Both the position numbers and the translations under genes were made by a program. A DNA stretch of 64,000 nt. It comes from RGIG1828 sp045586905 (lineage in GTDB: Bacteria; Bacillota; Clostridia; UMGS1810). The DNA is taken from contig JAZNBF010000014.1 of the NCBI GenBank assembly GCA_045586905.1, positions 19,482-83,481 of the forward strand, read 5' to 3'. Below the pieces are notes generated by a model, which saw nothing but the letters and a program-made list of their open reading frames with translations, was not told the DNA's origin and did no database searches. Below, piece after piece: positions 59,792 through 64,000 of the stretch (the stretch's first letter is position 1; every line of letters starts with the position of its first letter).

Positions 59792-59865
59792 TACGCTTGA
59801 TGCGATTCGAACGCACGGCCTTCAGAGTCGGAGTCTGACGCTCTATCCAACTGAGCTACAAGCGC
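59792..59865 (-). tRNA. tRNA-Arg (anticodon CCG)
   Basis: A 74-base cloverleaf: acceptor GCGCTTG/CAAGCGT (1-72 is a G-U), D arm GCTC/GAGC, anticodon arm TCAGA-CTCCGAC-TCTGA with anticodon CCG, T arm GTGCG-TTCGAAT-CGCAT, discriminator A, CCA not encoded. It reads CGG codons. Confidence 0.95.
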
Positions 59866-59890
59866 ATGTATTTTGGGACAAACAACACAG

Positions 59891-59922
59891 AAGATGCCTC
59901 AAACTGATGTTTTTGGCATCTT
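59891..59922. terminator. Hairpin between tmk and the tRNA gene
   Basis: AAGATGCC/GGCATCTT with a 16-base loop. The T run is on the plus-strand side, so termination of tmk is uncertain and the tRNA may be read through from tmk. Confidence 0.45.
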
Positions 59923-59936
59923 TTGGCTTGTTGATT

Positions 59937-60620
59937 TTAAATAATTATCTTTTTTACCTCGGAAAATATCTCTTCGGAAATGTCCTCTATTGTGCGAATT
60001 CCGTTTGCATTTGCACAATGTATGGTTGTCCAATTGTATTTTTCTGCCACAAAAACTGCATTGGCATAGGATGCGTCAAGATAGCTTTCGTTGCGTTCGT
60101 GAATATCTTTTACTTCGGAGTTGTCTATCTTATTGGCTCTTTTTGCCATAAGCGCTCTCGCATGCGCCGGCGGCATATCGAGAAAAATCACAAGATCGGG
60201 TTTTGGCAGAGAAAGTTTATTGTATTCAAGGTCATAGAGCCAGTCGAGGAAATCGCTTTTTTCTTCTGACTCGCTGATTTTTGACGCCTGATGCACCATG
60301 TTTGATGTGGTGTATCGGTCAGCAATGATAATGCTGCCATTTGCAAAAAGCTCTTTCCAGGTTGCCTTCACAGAAGCGAAGCGGTCAACAGCAAAAAGCA
60401 TGGATGCGGCATAGGGGCTCACAGCGCTCGGGTCACTGCCAAAATCGCCGCCCAGATACATCTTGACAACTGCTGAGCTATCGTGCGCATAGTTGGGAAA
60501 TTCTATGGTTTTAATGTTTTTGCCGAGCGAGGCAAGCTTTTCTTTTAAAAGTGCCGACTGGGTTGCCTTTCCACTCGCATCAACACCCTCTATAACGATA
60601 AGTTTGAAATCTTTATTCAT
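59937..60620 (-). CDS. tmk: Thymidylate kinase
   Basis: 227 residues. Phosphorylates dTMP to dTDP. The P-loop is GVDASGKAT (residues 12-20): Ala stands at the usual Ser/Thr after the Lys, with Thr next. ADRYTTSNMVHQ (DR(Y/F) motif) and FLDMPPAHARALM follow, with a LID containing KRANKID. I have seen this SGKATQ form in other Clostridia kinases, so it may be a subfamily trait. Directly after thyX (7 bases), which makes its substrate. Confidence 0.9.
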   Translation of the reverse strand: MNKDFKLIVIEGVDASGKATQSALLKEKLASLGKNIKTIEFPNYAHDSSAVVKMYLGGDFGSDPSAVSPYAASMLFAVDRFASVKATWKELFANGSIIIADRYTTSNMVHQASKISESEEKSDFLDWLYDLEYNKLSLPKPDLVIFLDMPPAHARALMAKRANKIDNSEVKDIHERNESYLDASYANAVFVAEKYNWTTIHCANANGIRTIEDISEEIFSEVKKIII

Positions 60621-60627
60621 TTGAGTT

Positions 60628-61389
60628 TCAATCTTCTTTCAAAAATAATTTTCTCTTTTCTTTTGCCTTTCCACAGCTCATCTTGCCCTCGGGGCACGGA
60701 CCGGACACACATCTCGGGCCGGCAAGTCTGAACACTGTGGGGCAAACCTTTTTTACCAGACAGAGCATTTCAAAAGCGAGGTCCCTTATCTCCCACTGAG
60801 CTCTTTCACAAAGACGATGATGGAAAAAGTTTATGAGACTGCGCGCATTGAAGGTGGCAATAAGCTTGGTTTCACACGCATTCGGAAGAACATAGCGTGC
60901 GTCTTCTATTGCCTTTTTTTCGGCCATGGAAAGCGCTTTTTTTTCGTCAAAACCCTCAGTCAAAAAAACTTTATAGTGTTTATCGCGCAAAATGTCGGTG
61001 AGCTCATTATATGTTTTTTCGTCATCTTCCATTGCCTTTATAAATATGGCTTTTGCCGCTTCGTCTGCTTCTATTTCTTTGGGGATTATGTATTCAAACT
61101 GACCTTCATTTACATATCTTTGCGATTTGACACTGTAAGATGCTATGCGGTGACGGGTCATCTGAGCCAGAAGACTTCTCGATACACCCTCTATACCAAA
61201 TGTGAACGATATGTGTTCAAGCGGACTTTCGTGTCCCATGCTCATGAGGCGTTCGATGAAGTTTTGGGTTTTTTCGGTATCGAGGCCACTGAGTATTCCT
61301 TTTATCTCGGAAGATGAATAGCAAAGCTTTGCCGCTGCAGCTATCACCTTTTCACAATCGGGGTTGTATTGGATGAGTTCAACATTCAT
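60628..61389 (-). CDS. thyX: FAD-dependent thymidylate synthase
   Basis: 253 residues. The ThyX motif RHR-X7-S is at residues 79-89 (RHRIASYSVKS), with ESPLEHISFTFGIEGVSRS before and ARSLINFFHHRLCERAQWEIR after. It makes dTMP from dUMP with methylenetetrahydrofolate and NADPH/FAD. The C-terminal tail has a Cys cluster (CVSGPCPEGKMSC) not needed for catalysis in the classical enzyme. Confidence 0.96.
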   Translation of the reverse strand: MNVELIQYNPDCEKVIAAAAKLCYSSSEIKGILSGLDTEKTQNFIERLMSMGHESPLEHISFTFGIEGVSRSLLAQMTRHRIASYSVKSQRYVNEGQFEYIIPKEIEADEAAKAIFIKAMEDDEKTYNELTDILRDKHYKVFLTEGFDEKKALSMAEKKAIEDARYVLPNACETKLIATFNARSLINFFHHRLCERAQWEIRDLAFEMLCLVKKVCPTVFRLAGPRCVSGPCPEGKMSCGKAKEKRKLFLKED

Positions 61390-61407
61390 AATTTTTATCC
61401 TTTCGTT

Positions 61408-62151
61408 TTATTCCTGTGGGAATTTTCTGCCATGTAAAAGCACCTTAAAGCCGAATCGGGGAAGATCGAGCATGCGCATAAACCTCGAGGGCTGTTTTGC
61501 AAGACGGTAAAGCCACTCAATGCCATGACGGGTGAAAAACTCAGGAGCTCGCTTTACATTGCCGGCAAAAACATCAACACTGCCCCCTATTCCAAGGCAA
61601 ACCTTTGCAGAGAGCTCGCCTTTATGGGCATGTATCCATTTTTCCTGTTTGGGTGCACCGAGGCATACAAAAAGTAGATCGGGTTTTGCGCTGTTTATTT
61701 TTGCAATTATTTCCTTTTCTTTTTCGGTATCGAAGTAGCCATCACTTGTGCCGACAACCCTTATGCCTTTATATTTTTCTTCAATGTTGGCAGCGGCAGT
61801 TTCAGCCACGCCGGGCCTTGAGCCGAAAAGATAGAGTGTGCCGCCGATAGATCCAAGCTTTTCGAGAGTGCGGCAAGCTATGTCATACCCTGCGGCTCTT
61901 TCATTTATAGGATTTTTAACTATTTTTGACGCATATACAACGCCTATTCCATCTGCAGTTACAATGTCGGAGGAGTTGAGGATATCGCAAAAGCCCTTAT
62001 CTCTGTATGCTGCCATTATAATCTCTGAATTCGGAGTGAAAACTGTACGGGGATGACCGGCCATTTTGACAAAATCCACAATCATATCGGATGCCTGTTC
62101 AACATTTACCTTGTCAACCATTACACCTAAAACATTAACTTTATCAGCCAT
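61408..62151 (-). CDS. WecB/TagA/CpsF family glycosyltransferase
   Basis: 247 residues, GT26 family. TPNSEIIMAAYRD, VTADGIGVVYASKI, LYLFGSRPGVAETAAANIEEKY, LFVCLGAPKQEKWI and GIGGSVDVFAGNVKRAPEFFTRHGIEWLYRL (in parts) are diagnostic. Members add N-acetylmannosamine(uronic acid) to undecaprenyl-linked GlcNAc for wall teichoic acid or other wall polymers. No other polymer genes adjoin it. Confidence 0.93.
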   Translation of the reverse strand: MADKVNVLGVMVDKVNVEQASDMIVDFVKMAGHPRTVFTPNSEIIMAAYRDKGFCDILNSSDIVTADGIGVVYASKIVKNPINERAAGYDIACRTLEKLGSIGGTLYLFGSRPGVAETAAANIEEKYKGIRVVGTSDGYFDTEKEKEIIAKINSAKPDLLFVCLGAPKQEKWIHAHKGELSAKVCLGIGGSVDVFAGNVKRAPEFFTRHGIEWLYRLAKQPSRFMRMLDLPRFGFKVLLHGRKFPQE

Positions 62152-62198
62152 TTTTTACCTCCGTCAGATTTTTTATCTTTTTGTATTATACACTAAAA

Positions 62199-62741
62199 TC
62201 AGGACAGTGTCAAACTATGAAGCTCGCGGAAAATTTCCATAAACTCCTCTTTAACCAAATGAAAATCCCTATACTCAAATGATGGTGATGTAAGGATTTG
62301 CGGCTTTGAGCCAAGCTCAATTTGCATATGCTTATAAAACTCATAATACAGAAGATCTTTATCGATGGTATAGACCATGCTTTTTTCTTCATCGGTGAGA
62401 TTGCCCACATATTTTTCATAAATCAAATTGATGAGGGTTTCTTCGTACTGCTTATAGCTTTTTATCTTGTCTTTGACGGGTGTGGTCAAATCGGACATGT
62501 ATGCCTCTGCTCCGTCATGAAGAAGACAAGCAAGACAAAGTTTGGGGCTGAGACCTCTGGCAATTGCCTCGTTGGCACACTCTATCGAATGCTGTGCCAC
62601 AGAATGAAACGTCGGGAAATGCCCATTTGCTCTGGCAAGCATGGAGAGTGCATGAGCAATATCGGCAATGTCTATGTCTTCAATACGTGGAGAAAGAGGA
62701 TAGAACTTCTTTTTGGAAACGGTGTATATATAATCTGCCAT
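62199..62741 (-). CDS. HD-domain phosphohydrolase (YfbR-like)
   Basis: 180 residues. Metal ligands are in TFHSVAQHSIECA, LLHDGAEAYMSDLTTPVK and the late Asp in YTIDKDLLYYEFY. This is the layout of YfbR-type 5'-deoxynucleotidases, which would fit the nearby tmk/thyX genes. Start ATG 62741 lies just after the stop of the upstream gene. Confidence 0.82.
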   Translation of the reverse strand: MADYIYTVSKKKFYPLSPRIEDIDIADIAHALSMLARANGHFPTFHSVAQHSIECANEAIARGLSPKLCLACLLHDGAEAYMSDLTTPVKDKIKSYKQYEETLINLIYEKYVGNLTDEEKSMVYTIDKDLLYYEFYKHMQIELGSKPQILTSPSFEYRDFHLVKEEFMEIFRELHSLTLS

Positions 62742-62744
62742 TGT

Positions 62745-63266
62745 CTAGTACCCCAAAATTTCAAGGCGCATGGTAACACCAAGTTGAAAAAATGATGCAA
62801 GTGTTGCAGAGATGTATTCATTTGCATCGGAAAGTGAAAAATAGTCCTTGAGTGCTACAATCCATTTTTCATACATTTCTATAATAAAATTCTGAAAGTC
62901 CTTTTTGTCTCCGTCGGACTTCATCTCAAGCAAGATGAACACATTGTTCCACACGCCACCGTCATATATCTCATCATATTTGGCATTAGCAAAAGCCTTG
63001 GCTCCGTCTGACCAGGCATCTGCCATGGCAAGACCTGTGGCAAAGCAATTGACACAAAGTCCGAGATAGTAGCCAACCATGTTGCCTTTGAAGGTGTCGT
63101 AAAACTCGGTGTTGGAAAGCCACTCGTGACTTACTTCAAAGCCTTTCACTGAAAGCTCTTCGACCATGATGGCATCTTTTTCGATGTAGTCCCGTTCTTT
63201 TGCAGACAAATGAATATCTATTAAAATATCTTTGAAAAGTTCTTTTTTCGTTTTTACAGCATCCAT
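62745..63266 (-). CDS. Hypothetical protein, 173 residues
   Basis: I do not recognise it. The protein is mostly helical and acidic, without signal peptide or membrane segment: KKELFKDILIDIHLSAKERD, GYYLGLCVNCFATGLAMADA, FQNFIIEMYEKWIVALKDYF. It lies between the LOG-family and HD-domain genes with small gaps and GAGGAAA before the ATG, so it is probably translated as part of that operon. Confidence 0.7.
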   Translation of the reverse strand: MDAVKTKKELFKDILIDIHLSAKERDYIEKDAIMVEELSVKGFEVSHEWLSNTEFYDTFKGNMVGYYLGLCVNCFATGLAMADAWSDGAKAFANAKYDEIYDGGVWNNVFILLEMKSDGDKKDFQNFIIEMYEKWIVALKDYFSLSDANEYISATLASFFQLGVTMRLEILGY

Positions 63267-63278
63267 AAAAATTTCCTC

Positions 63279-63854
63279 TTATACGTATTTTGTATCGTTG
63301 AAGCTGAGCTTTTCGCCCTTGTATGAAGAAACATAATGAAGTATGTGTTCGTCATCATCAGTAACTTCAAATAGCGAAAGTGATGCAGGTGAAATAAAGT
63401 TTTCGCCCGAAGAATAGTCCAGAAACTCAATGAGCTTATCGTAATAGCCAAAAGCGTTGTATATAACTATCGGCTTTGCATGTCTGCCAAGCTGCTTGAG
63501 AGTGTATATTTCAAAAAATTCGTCGAATGTGCCCGCACCGCCCGGCAACACAATAAAGGCATCTGCTTTATCTTCCATTATTTGTTTTCGTTCCCTCATT
63601 GTGTCTGTGCGAATGAGCTCGTCGCATTTGTCATACAAAATTCCGTCGACATTAAAAAAGTGAGGTACAACTCCGATAATGTGGCCATTGCCTTTGGTAA
63701 AGCCGCGGGCCGCAGCTCCCATAAGACCGTTGGCACCACCGCCAAAGACGAGACTGTGGCCTTTGGAGGCAAGCATGAAGCACAAATTTTCAATCTTTTT
63801 GATATATTTTGAATCTGTCTTAGTGCTTGAAGCACCGTAAACACAAATTCTCAC
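63279..63854 (-). CDS. LOG-family (TIGR00730) Rossmann-fold protein
   Basis: 191 residues. GGGANGLMGAAARGFTKGNGHIIGV and LPGGAGTFDEFFEIYTLKQLG carry the PGGxGTxxE motif of cytokinin-riboside 5'-monophosphate phosphoribohydrolases. It probably hydrolyses a nucleoside monophosphate to base and ribose phosphate. The start is GTG at 63854 with AAAGGA nine bases before; a TTG upstream is inside the ribosome site. Confidence 0.9.
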   Translation of the reverse strand: MRICVYGASSTKTDSKYIKKIENLCFMLASKGHSLVFGGGANGLMGAAARGFTKGNGHIIGVVPHFFNVDGILYDKCDELIRTDTMRERKQIMEDKADAFIVLPGGAGTFDEFFEIYTLKQLGRHAKPIVIYNAFGYYDKLIEFLDYSSGENFISPASLSLFEVTDDDEHILHYVSSYKGEKLSFNDTKYV

Positions 63855-63944
63855 CGATATCAATCCTTTCAAAAGAAAAACCTATATTGATTTTATCATA
63901 TGTCAGGTTAAATTGCAATATTACAAAAGCTTTACTTTTTCAAA

Positions 63945-63986
63945 GAAAAAAAGCTATCGACGAGAAGAATCTCATAGATAGCTTTT
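63945..63986 (-). terminator. Terminator of a minus-strand gene beyond the right edge
   Basis: AAAAGCTATC/GATAGCTTTT with inner GAGA/TCTC; T7 on the minus strand. The rest of 63855-64000 has no gene. Confidence 0.85.
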
Positions 63987-64000
63987 GTTTGTTTTAGAAT

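Overview
The window is a 64 kb stretch of a low-GC, Gram-positive, spore-forming bacterium, most likely a Clostridia member of the Oscillospiraceae/Ruminococcaceae type. This is inferred from the dnaG-rpoD pair, a stand-alone sigG, a CIRCE-controlled hrcA-grpE-dnaK-dnaJ operon, ferredoxin-type 2-oxoacid oxidoreductase, ThyX, two MurA paralogues and a DAP-type MurE. Most genes lie on the minus strand; positions 14259-21040 carry mainly plus-strand genes.

Layout: 1-4277 rpoD (cut by the left edge), dnaG, a dGTPase-like HD protein and a flavodoxin-like reductase. 4384-14129 is the most unusual region: one conserved gene is split into a 3' part (4384-4775) and a 5' part (13675-14129), with about 8.9 kb between them. 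The insert holds a serine recombinase at one end and an operon for a membrane-anchored protein and two SLH-domain surface proteins. A 10-base core repeat (TCTGTTTGTG) sits at both junctions in the same reading frame, so precise excision would restore a 278-residue protein. This is the organisation of skin-type intervening elements that are cut out of sporulation genes. 14259-20358 holds a thioesterase, a subtilisin-like protease, a nucleotidyltransferase/sugar kinase pair, sigG and an atypical PurF. 20359-21220 is a gene-poor stretch with a chain of short hairpins, a probable small structured RNA, a 43-residue ORF and terminators.

21221-27075 is the heat-shock operon plus hemW. 27101-32144 has three paralogous amidohydrolases and a four-subunit 2-oxoacid:ferredoxin oxidoreductase. 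32212-38487 mixes a P-loop ATPase, RseC, YbaK, Mrp, an ECF sigma/partner pair, a Gx transporter/NusG-II pair, DusB and NrdR. 38602-52327 is the division and cell-wall cluster (mraZ-rsmH-ftsL-pbp-murE-murF-mraY-ftsW-murG-murA-ftsQ, then ftsZ), without murD, murB, murC or ftsA. 52623-63854 holds an orphan solute-binding lipoprotein, ymdB-rny, an MBL hydrolase, the second murA, yebC, tRNA-Arg(CCG), tmk, thyX, a WecB-type glycosyltransferase, an HD hydrolase, an unknown protein and a LOG-family protein.

Two sporulation-linked genes, sigG and the recombinase, share an unusual leader. The Shine-Dalgarno sequence lies in the right arm of a terminator-like hairpin followed by seven T, and a putative sporulation promoter lies so that its own transcript would start inside the hairpin and lose the left arm. 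This would block expression from read-through transcripts and allow it only from the developmental promoter.
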